DNA from: Metabacillus flavus | Lineage (GTDB): Bacteria; Bacillota; Bacilli; Bacillales; Bacillaceae | NCBI RefSeq assembly: GCF_018283675.1 | Contig: NZ_JAGVRK010000001.1 | Coordinates: forward strand, 2,108,001 to 2,172,000 | Reading direction: 5' to 3' | Length of the DNA: 64,000 nucleotides | In this document: positions 25,110-34,536 of the stretch, one piece after another | Layout of the letters: every line of letters begins with the position of its first letter | Position numbering within the stretch: position 1 is the first letter of the stretch | Made by a program: the position numbers and the translations under genes | The notes under the pieces: model-generated | Databases searched by the model: none | What the model saw: the letters and a program-made list of their open reading frames with translations, nothing else | What the model was told of the DNA's origin: nothing

Positions 25110-26105
25110 TTAAAGCCCACGGTTATAAATTTCTTCAATAATGGTTTCAATTTTAGGATCCTGAATCGATAAATCGGTAATTTTATTATCTTTTAATACT
25201 TCTGCAATGACATCCGATCCTTTTATTTCGTTATTTGAGAAGGATACAATGGCTTTCTTCATTGATTCGTCCTCCTCAAGCCTGCAATCAGCAAGAATAC
25301 GCAGTGATTCCGGAAGTGCAAACGATTGCAATTGATCCAGCTCAAAATGAATCTCTCTTTTTGCTGAAAAACGCTCTTTGATTTCGTTCAGACCCCCATC
25401 ATATAAAATCGTTCCTTGATCGATAATGATAATCCGGCTGCAAATCTCCTCAATATCCTGCATATCATGGGTCGTGAGCAGGACGGTCGTCCCCCATTTT
25501 TCATTCATATCCCGAATGAATTTCCGGATTTTTACTTTAACGGCTACATCCAATCCGATTGTCGGCTCATCTAGATACACAACTTCAGGACGGTGAATGA
25601 AGGCAGCTGCCAGTTCACAGCGCATTTTCTGCCCAAGAGAAAGCTGCCTGACCGGAATTCCAAGCAGGGAATCAAGCTGCAGAACATCTGTAAAAAGCTC
25701 CATCGTTTCATTGAATTGCTCTTGCGGAACCTCATAAATCTCTTTTAGCAGTTCGAAAGATTCACGGACCGGAATATCCCAAAAAAGCTGTGTTCGCTGC
25801 CCAAATACAGCTCCAATCTGCTTTGCATTTTCTTTTCGTTTAATGTATGGAATAATCCCATTGACCTTTACTTCTCCAGATGATGGAGTCAGTATCCCGG
25901 TCAGCATTTTAATGGTTGTGGATTTCCCGGCACCGTTCGCGCCGATATACCCTACCATTTCTCCTTTTTGGATAGAAAAGCTGACACCCTTCACCGCTGT
26001 CTTCTTCTCATACTTTCGGTTGAAGAGTGATTTAAAAGCACCTCTTAAGCCTGGATCCCTTTTTACCAATAAATATTCTTTTTCTAAATTTGTTACATGT
26101 ATCAT
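25110..26105 (-). CDS. ABC transporter ATP-binding protein (COG4586)
   Basis: 331 residues. Walker A GANGAGKST, Q-loop FGQRTQLFWD, signature LSLGQKMR, Walker B VVYLDEPTIGLD, H-loop TTHD. The N-terminal RGAFKSLFNRKYEKKTAVKGVSF is typical of this exporter subfamily and a 90-residue C-terminal extension follows. First gene of the operon; RBS GGAGGG. Confidence 0.9.
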   Translation of the reverse strand: MIHVTNLEKEYLLVKRDPGLRGAFKSLFNRKYEKKTAVKGVSFSIQKGEMVGYIGANGAGKSTTIKMLTGILTPSSGEVKVNGIIPYIKRKENAKQIGAVFGQRTQLFWDIPVRESFELLKEIYEVPQEQFNETMELFTDVLQLDSLLGIPVRQLSLGQKMRCELAAAFIHRPEVVYLDEPTIGLDVAVKVKIRKFIRDMNEKWGTTVLLTTHDMQDIEEICSRIIIIDQGTILYDGGLNEIKERFSAKREIHFELDQLQSFALPESLRILADCRLEEDESMKKAIVSFSNNEIKGSDVIAEVLKDNKITDLSIQDPKIETIIEEIYNRGL

Positions 26106-26171
26106 CTAATCCCTCCGAACACACCTTCTGCTAACGCTTACAAATTATAAGATTAGTTCCTTTTTTTGTAA

Positions 26172-26199
26172 ACGAAAAAAGACCGCAAATTTGCGGTCT
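26172..26199 (-). terminator. Terminator of yozE
   Basis: Perfect palindrome AGACCGCAAATTTGCGGTCT followed by TTTTTTCGTTT on the minus strand. Confidence 0.85.
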
Positions 26200-26208
26200 A
26201 ACAACGGA

Positions 26209-26430
26209 TTATTTGGCTGTTTCCAATCTATAAAGGTCCCATGCTTCATCAAAAACCGACATATTCTCCATATATTCTGCACTGAGTTCCAGATAGTCGG
26301 AAATCTCATGATAGACATCGGATGATTTTGGAAAACTATGATCCATATAGGCATGGTTTGCAAAGCGGCTGATTTCATCCTTTGGTTTAGGATGCCTGAA
26401 CTTCATCAGGTAGTGGTAAAAAGACTTCAT
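26209..26430 (-). CDS. yozE: YozE family protein (UPF0346)
   Basis: 73 residues, nearly the same pattern as B. subtilis YozE: MKSFYHYLMKFRHPKPKD, FANHAYMDHSFPK, YLELSAEYMENMSVFDEAWD. Helical SAM-like fold; function unknown, cytosolic. RBS GGGGGAG. Monocistronic with its own terminator. Confidence 0.92.
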   Translation of the reverse strand: MKSFYHYLMKFRHPKPKDEISRFANHAYMDHSFPKSSDVYHEISDYLELSAEYMENMSVFDEAWDLYRLETAK

Positions 26431-26509
26431 ACATTCTCCCCCGCAAAATTGGCTGATTGGATTTTATTATATCCTGTTCAGAGAGGGAGTCAATCTTTCT
26501 GATTTGATG

Positions 26510-26785
26510 CTAACTGAAGTCAAAGTAGTTTTTCTTTAAAATTTTAGGCTCTGCCATAAGCTGCTTATAGTCAATTGAATCACCCAAATTTGATGTCCGG
26601 ATGAGAAACAGCTGATTTTCAATTTCCTTCACGACTTTCTCTTCCTGATAGACCATATGGCAGGCGAGGCAATTAACCGATGGAGCATTTGTAATCTCTA
26701 TTGATCTCGTTCCATCAGGCAATTCCCAGTAAACGGGGAGTTCAGCTGTTTTCGTTTTGTCAGAACCGCACCATTCACACGTCAT
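26510..26785 (-). CDS. yokU: YokU family zinc-finger protein
   Basis: 91 residues. Two CXXC pairs (CEWC near the start and CLAC near residue 42) form an YgiT/MqsA-like zinc-binding head; no helix-turn-helix DNA-binding tail is evident. Annotated in relatives as YokU, often described as putative antitoxin, but there is no toxin partner here. It overlaps the end of kamA by 11 bases and follows it in the operon. Start at ATG 26785 behind AAGGTG. Confidence 0.78.
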   Translation of the reverse strand: MTCEWCGSDKTKTAELPVYWELPDGTRSIEITNAPSVNCLACHMVYQEEKVVKEIENQLFLIRTSNLGDSIDYKQLMAEPKILKKNYFDFS

Positions 26786-28187
26786 CGCGTTCACCTTGTA
26801 ATATAATTTTTTGCTGTTGTGACTGGAATTTTCTCTCCCTTAGTTCATTCCGTTTTTCCCGCTTGTCTTTTAAGGTCTGGTGGGCTGGATTGCTGCTGTA
26901 TTGGTTCCTTCTTTTTAGTCTGGATAAATCAGCAGGGGTAAGAGTCAGATACGCTTCCTCATGAATTCCCGCTATGCCTGCTATCGATTTTTTCTTATCC
27001 ATGCTTCCGTAAATAGACTCGAAGTACTCATCTGCCGTTCCTTGTACATAGTTCTCAGGCTCGGGATAAGACGTAATGACCCCTTCAAAATTGCGAAGAA
27101 CCGTTTTGGAAGGACTTTGAGAAATCAGGTAGTTTGGCTGAAGTGTTATTTTCCCTCCGCCACCCGGGGCATCAACTACAAAGCTTGGCACGGCATATCC
27201 GCTCGTATGCCCTCTCAGTCCTTCTATAATTTCAAGACCTTTGGATACAGGTGCTCTAAAGTGCCCGATCCCTTCAGAAAGGTCGCACTGATAAATATAA
27301 TAGGGCCTTACCCGGATCATCACGAGATCATGCATAAGTTTTTTCATGATTGAAACGCTGTCATTGATACCTTTGAGGATGACTGCCTGATTGCCAACAG
27401 GCACCCCTGCATCCACGAGCATTTCACAAGCCTTTTTGGATTCCTCCGTGATTTCGATGCTCGTATTAAAATGTGTATTCAGCCAAACAGGATGATATTT
27501 TTTTAAGATTCGGCAAAGATTTTCTGTAATCCGCTGGGGGAAAACAACCGGGGCTCTCGTTCCGATCCGGATGATTTCCACATGCGGAATATCTCTTAAA
27601 TTTTTTAGAATGTATTCAAGAATGCTATCGTTAATTAATAAGCCATCACCGCCGGAAATCAATACATCCCTTACTTCCTGGGCAGAGGCGATATAAGCAA
27701 TCGCGTTATCCAGCTGCTTTTTCGGAACGCCCATTCCGATCTGGCCGGAAAATCTCCTTCTTGTACAATACCTGCAATACATAGAGCATTGATTGGTTAC
27801 AAGAAAGAGAACGCGGTCAGGATACCGGTGAGTAAGGCCTGGTACAGGTGAATCTTCATCTTCATGAAGAGGATCTTCCAGGTCATATTTCGTTTTATTC
27901 AGCTCGATTCCGATTGGTACGGACTGCATCCGAATCGGGCATTTAGGGTTATCACGATTCATGAGCCAAGCATAATAAGGCGTAATATTTAAAGGAATGG
28001 TTTTTGCTGAAATCCTGACGCCTTCTTCTTCTTCTGGAGTCAGGTTTATAACTTGTTTTAAATCATCTGCCGTACGGATCGTATGGGTGAGCTGCCATAG
28101 CCAGTCATTCCACTTTTCTTCCGGGACGTCTTTCCACAGGCTGATATCCTTCCAGTGCCTGTTTGGCACATAGAGCTGCTGAGCCAT
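26775..28187 (-). CDS. kamA: L-lysine 2,3-aminomutase KamA
   Basis: About 470-residue radical-SAM, PLP-dependent enzyme converting L-lysine to L-beta-lysine. The Fe-S motif CSMYCRYC is present, followed by RRRFSGQIG; SGGDGLLINDSILEYIL and VDAPGGGGKI are family marks, the last contributing the PLP lysine. Start at ATG 28187, 7 bases after GGGGGG; the GTG at 28202 is upstream of the RBS. Followed by yokU, preceded by ablB. Confidence 0.94.
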   Translation of the reverse strand: MAQQLYVPNRHWKDISLWKDVPEEKWNDWLWQLTHTIRTADDLKQVINLTPEEEEGVRISAKTIPLNITPYYAWLMNRDNPKCPIRMQSVPIGIELNKTKYDLEDPLHEDEDSPVPGLTHRYPDRVLFLVTNQCSMYCRYCTRRRFSGQIGMGVPKKQLDNAIAYIASAQEVRDVLISGGDGLLINDSILEYILKNLRDIPHVEIIRIGTRAPVVFPQRITENLCRILKKYHPVWLNTHFNTSIEITEESKKACEMLVDAGVPVGNQAVILKGINDSVSIMKKLMHDLVMIRVRPYYIYQCDLSEGIGHFRAPVSKGLEIIEGLRGHTSGYAVPSFVVDAPGGGGKITLQPNYLISQSPSKTVLRNFEGVITSYPEPENYVQGTADEYFESIYGSMDKKKSIAGIAGIHEEAYLTLTPADLSRLKRRNQYSSNPAHQTLKDKREKRNELRERKFQSQQQKIILQGERDDV

Positions 28188-28259
28188 TGTTTTCCCCCCC
28201 ACTTGCTTTTATCTGCAATAAATGCAGGATCATGCATAAAGCAGCTTAATCTCTGAGAA

Positions 28260-29108
28260 CTACCTTGATAGATCCTTCCACCATATGTTCATATTTTCAA
28301 TCGACGAATAGATATAGCAATTATTTGCAAGGCGTCCGCCATATGTGTAGCCGCATTGATATAAGGAGCGGTTCATTCCAAAGGAACTTGCCCGGGAAAG
28401 AGAGTATGCTGAATAAATTCCGTTTTTCAAAAGCTTTTCCTCGAGCGCACAAATCAAATGCTGAAGGTGTCCCTGTTTACGATAGGGAGGCAGTGTTCCG
28501 CAATCGGTTATTTCCGCATTTAAATGGTTTTCATCCATTTCAGCGGAAGCAGCACTCACGATAACGCCTGCATCTTCAACGAGCATATATACAGAAGACG
28601 ACCTCATGGATTTTTTTATATAATCAGGGTCTGCAATCGGGACAGGGTAAACGGGGAAAAGCCCTCCGTAAAAAGAAGCAAGCTCTTCTGCATCCACTAA
28701 GGCAGCTTCCCTTAAGCCATCCGGCGGCAAGGGGATGCCCCGATTATGCGCCTTATGGAAAACCTCCTCAAGCATCCTGTCTTCATTTATCCATTCATCC
28801 GTTTTTCTTCTTGTTTCCGAGAAAAATTTTGAAAAAAACCAGCATGGCTCTCCCCTGAAATAAGAACCTGCGGCACCTTCAGCCTCCATTCCCAGTCCAA
28901 GCGCCTGGAAGCAATCCGAAGCCTTTACCTTCCAGATCAGTTTTTTAACAGATTTTTTTCTGCATTCATCAACCAGCTTGTTATATAAAAAGGGAAAATT
29001 TCCTGCGTAATCGTCGACTCTGCACCTTTCATTAAATACATCAAATACTGCCGTTGCGTTTCCCTTCAGTCCTGCCTCAATCACTTCTTTCAAAAGAATA
29101 TCCCCCAT
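28260..29108 (-). CDS. ablB: Beta-lysine N6-acetyltransferase AblB/YodP
   Basis: 282 residues with a GNAT acetyltransferase domain in the C-terminal half (TLPPYRKQGHLQHLICALEEKLLKNG is the acetyl-CoA loop and helix). It acetylates the epsilon-amino group of beta-lysine made by KamA. Translation may begin at the in-frame TTG 29093, which has GGGGGA 7 bases upstream; ATG 29108 lacks a clear RBS. A terminator-like hairpin separates it from the upstream aminotransferase, so ablB-kamA-yokU may also have a promoter of its own. Confidence 0.88.
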   Translation of the reverse strand: MGDILLKEVIEAGLKGNATAVFDVFNERCRVDDYAGNFPFLYNKLVDECRKKSVKKLIWKVKASDCFQALGLGMEAEGAAGSYFRGEPCWFFSKFFSETRRKTDEWINEDRMLEEVFHKAHNRGIPLPPDGLREAALVDAEELASFYGGLFPVYPVPIADPDYIKKSMRSSSVYMLVEDAGVIVSAASAEMDENHLNAEITDCGTLPPYRKQGHLQHLICALEEKLLKNGIYSAYSLSRASSFGMNRSLYQCGYTYGGRLANNCYIYSSIENMNIWWKDLSR

Positions 29109-29185
29109 TTACCCGGCTTTGGCATTCCATCCCTGCTTCCTCCTAAGGAGAAAAATGAAGGTGCTTCAATTCCCGAAGCCCTTTA

Positions 29186-29212
29186 CAAAAGAACCACCCT
29201 TTAAGGCGGCTC
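29186..29212 (-). terminator. Hairpin between the aminotransferase gene and ablB
   Basis: GAGCCGCC / GGTGGTTC stem (two G-U pairs) followed by CTTTTG on the minus strand. Weak or partial terminator inside the beta-lysine operon. Confidence 0.45.
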
Positions 29213-30533
29213 AGTTTTCGTACAGAACAGCGTTTATGACTTCAAGACCCTCGATTAATTCTTCATCAGAAATCACAAGCGGACAAAGGAAACGAATGAC
29301 ATTGCCCCATAGTCCGGCGCTCATTAGGATGACACCGCGCTCGTGAATTTTATTAAGGAGATTGACAGTTAGGGGTTTATCAGGTTTCGCGCTCCCTGGT
29401 GCCGTTATTTCTATGGCAGCCATTGCTCCAAGTCGTCTTCCTTCTCCTATAAATGGCAATTCTTTAGTCCATTTCAGGTAGTACGATTCAATGATTTCGC
29501 CGATCTTTTCCGATCGTTCAAGAAGCTTTTGATCTTTTATCATTTTAATAACCTCTAATGCCGCCCTGCATCCAAGAGGACTGCCTCCATACGTACCTCC
29601 GATTTCTCCGACTTCCGCAGCGTCCATCACCTCCGCTCTTCCTGTAACAGCACTAATCGGAAAGCCGGCTGCAATAGATTTGGACATCGTCACAATATCC
29701 GGGATGACGCCAAAGTGCTCCATCCCAAACCATTTGCCCGTCCTTCCGAATCCTGTTTGAACCTCATCGGCAATAAAAAGAATTCCGTTCTTTTCACAAA
29801 TATTATTAACCTGCTGAACAAAATAAGCAGATGGAATGACAAAACCCCCTTCTCCCTGAACAGGCTCCATAATAAAAGCTGCTATATCCTCCGGGGGAAC
29901 CACCGTCATAAAAAACGTCTCAATCTGCTCGATTGCCTTGGCATCAACTTCTTTTTGGGATTGGCCATCTGAATGAAAGTAATAGGGAAACGGAAGTTTA
30001 TAAACATCGGGAGGGAAAGGGCCAAAACCATTTTTGTATGGCTTCACCTTGCTCGTAAGACCCATGGCCATGTAGGTTCTTCCATGGAACCCTCTTTCAA
30101 AGGAAACCACAGCCCTGCGTCCGGTAGCCCTTCTCGCAATCTTTACCGCGTTTTCGACTGCTTCCGCTCCGCTGTTGAGAAAGAACGTTTTTTTATGGTG
30201 GTCTCCCGGTGCAAGACGGTTCAGCTCTTCCGCCAATTCTATATAGGATTCATAAAGCATGACGTGAAAGCTTGGATGAATGAACAAATCAAGCTGCTCC
30301 TTTAGCGCGTTTACGACCCCATCCGGGCAATGCCCGGCATTTAATGTCCCAATACCTCCTGCAAAATCCAAATACTTATTCCCTTCCGCATCTGTAACCT
30401 GCGCCCCCTTAGCATGAGTGATGAACTTGTTCATCACATGAAAAGGACCTCTTGGCACATGCTGATTTCTTCGTTCCATAAGCTTTGCAGTTGCTGCGCC
30501 GGAAGCAGCTTTAAGCGAAATAAATTTTGTCAC
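29211..30533 (-). CDS. GABA-type class III aminotransferase
   Basis: About 440 residues, GabT-like (4-aminobutyrate/5-aminovalerate aminotransferase). NSGAEAVENAVKIARRATGR, SFERGFHGRTYMAMGLTSK, PVQGEGGF, DEVQTGFGRTGK, then SKSIAAGFPISAVTGR with the PLP lysine. The GTG start at 30533 overlaps the yodQ stop by 4 bases (GTGA), so it is translationally coupled. From memory, the B. subtilis yodT-kamA operon lacks this gene. With a deacetylase just upstream that could release GABA from 4-acetamidobutyrate, it is likely to convert GABA to succinate semialdehyde. Confidence 0.87.
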   Translation of the reverse strand: MTKFISLKAASGAATAKLMERRNQHVPRGPFHVMNKFITHAKGAQVTDAEGNKYLDFAGGIGTLNAGHCPDGVVNALKEQLDLFIHPSFHVMLYESYIELAEELNRLAPGDHHKKTFFLNSGAEAVENAVKIARRATGRRAVVSFERGFHGRTYMAMGLTSKVKPYKNGFGPFPPDVYKLPFPYYFHSDGQSQKEVDAKAIEQIETFFMTVVPPEDIAAFIMEPVQGEGGFVIPSAYFVQQVNNICEKNGILFIADEVQTGFGRTGKWFGMEHFGVIPDIVTMSKSIAAGFPISAVTGRAEVMDAAEVGEIGGTYGGSPLGCRAALEVIKMIKDQKLLERSEKIGEIIESYYLKWTKELPFIGEGRRLGAMAAIEITAPGSAKPDKPLTVNLLNKIHERGVILMSAGLWGNVIRFLCPLVISDEELIEGLEVINAVLYEN

Positions 30534-31810
30534 ATTGACTCCCCCTTCGCCGTTCTGCACCATTTTAATGCAAAGAGAGCCATTATCTTCGCAGCCTCCA
30601 TGACATTTTTGACTGGAATGTACTCATTGGGGTGATGGGCTGTTTCCGTGATGCCGGGTCCAAACACGATCGAGGGGATGCTGCCTGACGCCGAAATCAT
30701 TCCTGCATCGGTTCCCCACGGTGAAGCCTCCATGACTGGTTCCTCCGCTGTTACTTCCTTATAGCTTTGAATGAGGCAGTCAATGAGCGGGTGATCCGGT
30801 TCCAGCTCATTTGGAAGCCATCGCGCCCCATACCATTGCAGCTCTGCAGGATGATTCGCGAACCATGGATCAAACTCAGCGAGCCGCTCTAAATAATCCC
30901 GCATCTCATTTTGAACCTCTTCCATTTGTTCATGCGGTGCAACCCCGCACCTTCCTATAAGAATGACACGGTCCGGAACGGAGGATGGCCAGTTGCCTCC
31001 GGTTATTTTTCCGATATTGATTGGAATCGGTATCGGGGTGGAAGCATAAAGGGAATCTGTAATCCGGTCATTCCTGACTTTTTCAAGTTCACGAATATGG
31101 TTCATGACAATCATCGCCTTCTCGATTGCAGAAACGCCTTTATACCTGGTACCCCCGTGGGCAGATTTACCGTGCACAATCACTTTAAACCACATCGAAC
31201 CCTGCTGCTTCGGGAAGATTTTCATGTTTGTAGGCTCAGGGATGATGGCTGCATCCCCTCCCCAGCCCCTTAAGATAGCATCCAATGTACCCGCTCCGCC
31301 GCTCTCTTCTTCAATCACACTTTGAAAAATAATGTCTCCTTTAAGAGAAGCCTGACAGCTTGCAATGGCTTCCAAGGCCATGAGCATCGAGACATTTCCG
31401 CCTTTCATGTCTGATGTCCCTCTTCCATAGACGTTCCCATTCTCAAGCTTCGGAAAGTAAGGTTCCCGATCCCACTGCTCCAGATCCCCTTCAGGCACAA
31501 CATCTATGTGGCCGTTGAAAATTAGGGATTTTCCGCCTCCGCTGCCTTTCAGGACGGCCGCAATATTGGGGCTTCCTTTAAAATTTGACCTTGTTGAATA
31601 AAAGTGCCGGTGCGATTTCAGCTTTTTCCCGCCAGGCTCCCATATATCAATGTCAAGTCCGATCTGCCTGCATTTTTCCAAAACAATTGCCTGGGCAGAG
31701 GCTTCGTTTCCCTGGGTGCTTGGCTGTTCCACTAACTTTTGCAGCAATTTAACCGCACGATGCTGATTTCGATCCAGCCACTGGCAAATAGCCAATTGCT
31801 CCTGATCCAT
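30530..31810 (-). CDS. yodQ: YodQ, M20 family deacetylase
   Basis: 426-residue M20 metallopeptidase-fold amidohydrolase of the ArgE/DapE group. Metal motifs FNGHIDVVPEGD and GRGTSDMKGG, the catalytic Glu pair in IEEESGGAG, and the closing TAHHPNEYIPV. It likely removes the acetyl group from an acetylated intermediate of the beta-lysine pathway. RBS AGGAAGG. It sits between yodR and the aminotransferase. Confidence 0.86.
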   Translation of the reverse strand: MDQEQLAICQWLDRNQHRAVKLLQKLVEQPSTQGNEASAQAIVLEKCRQIGLDIDIWEPGGKKLKSHRHFYSTRSNFKGSPNIAAVLKGSGGGKSLIFNGHIDVVPEGDLEQWDREPYFPKLENGNVYGRGTSDMKGGNVSMLMALEAIASCQASLKGDIIFQSVIEEESGGAGTLDAILRGWGGDAAIIPEPTNMKIFPKQQGSMWFKVIVHGKSAHGGTRYKGVSAIEKAMIVMNHIRELEKVRNDRITDSLYASTPIPIPINIGKITGGNWPSSVPDRVILIGRCGVAPHEQMEEVQNEMRDYLERLAEFDPWFANHPAELQWYGARWLPNELEPDHPLIDCLIQSYKEVTAEEPVMEASPWGTDAGMISASGSIPSIVFGPGITETAHHPNEYIPVKNVMEAAKIMALFALKWCRTAKGESM

Positions 31811-31823
31811 GCAATCATCCTTC

Positions 31824-32480
31824 CTACGCTTTTAATTTTGGTGAAATAAGTAAAGAAGCTCCTGTGCTGCAGATGACCTCCTCTACTGAAAATGATCCCA
31901 TTACTTCCTTTAGCATAAGCCCTGAATCTGTTACATCCAGCACAGCCATTTCCGTAATGATCCGGCTGACGCATTTTTTTGCTGTGATCGGCAAGGAGCA
32001 TTTCTTCACGATCTTTGGCCGGCCGTACTTGTCTGTATGGCTCATCACAACGAGAACCTTTCTCGCCTTTTGAGCAAGCTCCATCGCCCCGCCCATTCCG
32101 GGTACCGTTTTTCCAGGTACGATCCAATTGGAAAGGTCACCGCTTGAGCTTACCTCGAGAGACCCCAGTATGGTCATATCAATGCAGCCGCTGCGGATCA
32201 TTCCAAATGCCTCTGCAGAATCAAAGTAGGAGATTCCTTTTCCTTCCGTAACCGGAAACCCCGCGGCATTGCAGAGCTCCCACTCCTCTTGCCCGGGCGG
32301 AGGCTCAGGACCCATCCCCAAAATTCCGTTTTCCGCCTGAATCATGACCGGAAAGTTTTCAGGCAAAAAATTCGGCACGAGTGAAGGAATGCCAATACCC
32401 AAATTGACCACCATTCCTTTTTCCACCTCTTGTGCGGCTCTCCTGGCAATGCTCAGCTTTGTTTCTCTTCCCATACCCAT
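31824..32480 (-). CDS. yodR: YodR, CoA-transferase subunit B
   Basis: 218 residues, beta subunit of a family I 3-oxoacid CoA-transferase. VNLGIGIPSLVPNFL near the N-terminus and the catalytic Glu in QAENGILGMGP. Pairs with YodS. Start at ATG 32480; TTG 32486 is an alternative. It overlaps the end of yodS. In the proposed pathway it activates the keto acid left after transamination of acetyl-beta-lysine. Confidence 0.87.
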   Translation of the reverse strand: MGMGRETKLSIARRAAQEVEKGMVVNLGIGIPSLVPNFLPENFPVMIQAENGILGMGPEPPPGQEEWELCNAAGFPVTEGKGISYFDSAEAFGMIRSGCIDMTILGSLEVSSSGDLSNWIVPGKTVPGMGGAMELAQKARKVLVVMSHTDKYGRPKIVKKCSLPITAKKCVSRIITEMAVLDVTDSGLMLKEVMGSFSVEEVICSTGASLLISPKLKA

Positions 32481-33154
32481 TTCCAATTCACTCCCTTGCT
32501 TTGCACAACCGTCTGTATAAACACACCAGGCGTTATGACCTCATCCCCATTCATATCCCCGGCCTTTACCAGTTCCTCCGCTTCAGCAGCCGTAAAGTCA
32601 GCCGCCATCGCCATAAGCGGATTCATATTCCGTGCGCTTTTGCAGTAGCTGAGATTACCCCAAGTATCCGCTTTGCCGCAATGCAGGATGGCTGTATCGG
32701 CTCGAATGGCCGTTTCCAGGAGATACGATTTCCCTCCTGACTCAATCAGCTGCTTTCCATTTCGCACGTAATCATTCTCTAAACCAATATCCGTTAAGAT
32801 GCCTCCAAGGCCTGTACCCCCTGCGCGGATTCTTTCGGCAAGTGTTCCCTGCGGCGAAAATTCAACCTCCAGCTTCCCCTCGGTCATAAGCTTTCCGGCA
32901 ATGGGGTTCGATCCAATATGGGAGGCTGTAAGCTTCCTTGCTCTGCCTGCGGTAATCAACCTGCCTGCACCGATATCGGGAAATCCGGCATCATTGCAAA
33001 TAATATGGAGATCCCGGACCCCTTTTTCTAAAATGGCTTCAATAAGGAGGGGAGGCGAACCTACTCCTCCAAACCCGCCAATCATGAGAGAGGTTCCGTC
33101 TTTCACTGTTTTTATCGCTTCCTCTGCCTGGCTGATCTTACTGTATTCCTCCAT
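32453..33154 (-). CDS. yodS: YodS, CoA-transferase subunit A
   Basis: 233 residues, alpha subunit of the same family I CoA-transferase: MIGGFGGVGSPPLLIEAI near residue 21 and GTLAERIRAGGTGLGGILT. Its 3' end overlaps yodR by 28 bases, as usual for such heterodimer pairs. RBS AAAAGGAGG 8 bases before ATG. Confidence 0.88.
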   Translation of the reverse strand: MEEYSKISQAEEAIKTVKDGTSLMIGGFGGVGSPPLLIEAILEKGVRDLHIICNDAGFPDIGAGRLITAGRARKLTASHIGSNPIAGKLMTEGKLEVEFSPQGTLAERIRAGGTGLGGILTDIGLENDYVRNGKQLIESGGKSYLLETAIRADTAILHCGKADTWGNLSYCKSARNMNPLMAMAADFTAAEAEELVKAGDMNGDEVITPGVFIQTVVQSKGVNWKWVWEEKQS

Positions 33155-33157
33155 CCC

Positions 33158-34498
33158 TTACGCCTCCTTTTGCCATTGAACAAAATGATTGCACGCTCTT
33201 CTGAAGCGCTTAAGCAAATCTGCCGTTTCCTGACTTGTAATGGTGAGCGGCGGAGCAATAATTACAGCATCTCCGTCCCCGCCCTCTTCTCCTGCACTCG
33301 CTGGATACAGAATCAGGCGATTCCTGAATGCAAGCTCAACCAATTTGGCCCCCGCTTTCAGCTGCTTAGGAAAAGGAGCCATGTCATCATGATTGTTCAA
33401 TAATTCAATCCCGATCAAAAGCCCGATTCCCCTCACCTCTCCTATAAAAGGGAAGGATTGCTGCATGCCATTCAGCTGCTCCCGCAGCTGCTGGCCCTGC
33501 CTTGCTGCCTGTTCAGCAAGGCTATGCTTATCCATATATTTCAGAACGGCTAAGGCGGCTGCCGCTGACTGAGGATTTCCGCTATACGTATGGCCGCTCA
33601 TGATTACACGGCTCCCTTCCTGAATAGGCTTCATGACTTTATCGGAGGCAACCGCCGCCGCAATCGGACTGTAGCCGGCACCCAGCCCTTTGCCAAGCAC
33701 TACGATATCCGGCAGACAATCCCAGTGCTCAATAGCCAGGACCTTCCCGGTTCTTCCCATCCCCGTCATAACTTCATCTGCAATAAACAGGACATCATAC
33801 CGGTCGCAAATGTCCCGGATCCGTTCATAATAGCCAGGAGGCGGAGTTAAGCAGGCTCCAGCCGCACCAACGATTGGTTCTGCGATAAACGCGGCAATAT
33901 TTTCCTCTCCCATTCTCTTAATTGAACGCTCCAGATCGTCCGCACACATGAGATTGCAAGAAGGATAGGATTGCTGAAATGGACAGCGGAAACAGTAGGG
34001 TGCAGAAACATCCGGATTTGAAGCAAGATGGTCCGTAAATCTCACCCGGCGTTCAGGGTATCCGGAAAGTGACAGGGCTCCCATCGTAATGCCGTGATAG
34101 CTCCGCCAGCGTGATAAAACAGCCGTTTTAGACGGCCTCCCCTTTTCCTGCCAATACTGTATCGCCATCTTCATTGCCGTTTCCGCTGCCTCAGACCCGC
34201 TGTTTACGAAAAAACTCCAATTTAAATCCCCCGGCAGCAGCTCTGCAAGCTTATCCGCCAGTCCCTCGGCGGCCTTGCTTGTAAAATGGGAACGGTATAC
34301 AAACGAAACCTTCTTCGCCTGTTCATTCATTGCATCTGTAATCTCTTTTATCCCATGACCAATGCTGCACGTAATCGCACCTGAAGATCCATCCAGATAG
34401 TCCTTGCCATCCGCACCATATAAAAAAATGCCCCTCCCAAATGCAATTTCCGGCAGCTGTTCATCTAAAAGAGGCTTAATCAGGTAGCTTCTCTTCAC
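33158..34498 (-). CDS. yodT: YodT, class III aminotransferase
   Basis: 446 residues. NSGSEAAETAMKMAIQYW, SRWRSYHGITMGALSLSG, DEVMTGMGRTGK and LGKGLGAGYSPIAAAVAS with the PLP lysine. First gene of the beta-lysine operon; probably removes the beta-amino group of N6-acetyl-beta-lysine. A distinct sequence from the second aminotransferase at 29211-30533. GTG start behind GGGAGGG. A sigma-E-like promoter lies upstream, in line with the mother-cell expression known for B. subtilis yodT. Confidence 0.88.
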   Translation of the reverse strand: MKRSYLIKPLLDEQLPEIAFGRGIFLYGADGKDYLDGSSGAITCSIGHGIKEITDAMNEQAKKVSFVYRSHFTSKAAEGLADKLAELLPGDLNWSFFVNSGSEAAETAMKMAIQYWQEKGRPSKTAVLSRWRSYHGITMGALSLSGYPERRVRFTDHLASNPDVSAPYCFRCPFQQSYPSCNLMCADDLERSIKRMGEENIAAFIAEPIVGAAGACLTPPPGYYERIRDICDRYDVLFIADEVMTGMGRTGKVLAIEHWDCLPDIVVLGKGLGAGYSPIAAAVASDKVMKPIQEGSRVIMSGHTYSGNPQSAAAALAVLKYMDKHSLAEQAARQGQQLREQLNGMQQSFPFIGEVRGIGLLIGIELLNNHDDMAPFPKQLKAGAKLVELAFRNRLILYPASAGEEGGDGDAVIIAPPLTITSQETADLLKRFRRACNHFVQWQKEA

Positions 34499-34536
34499 CC
34501 TTCATCCCTCCCGATCGCCAAACCTTCTATTTATAC

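Noticed and set aside
26510-26785. YokU as antitoxin of a toxin-antitoxin pair
   Set aside because: The neighbours are kamA and yozE; no toxin-like gene adjoins it and the DNA-binding part of MqsA-type antitoxins is not visible.
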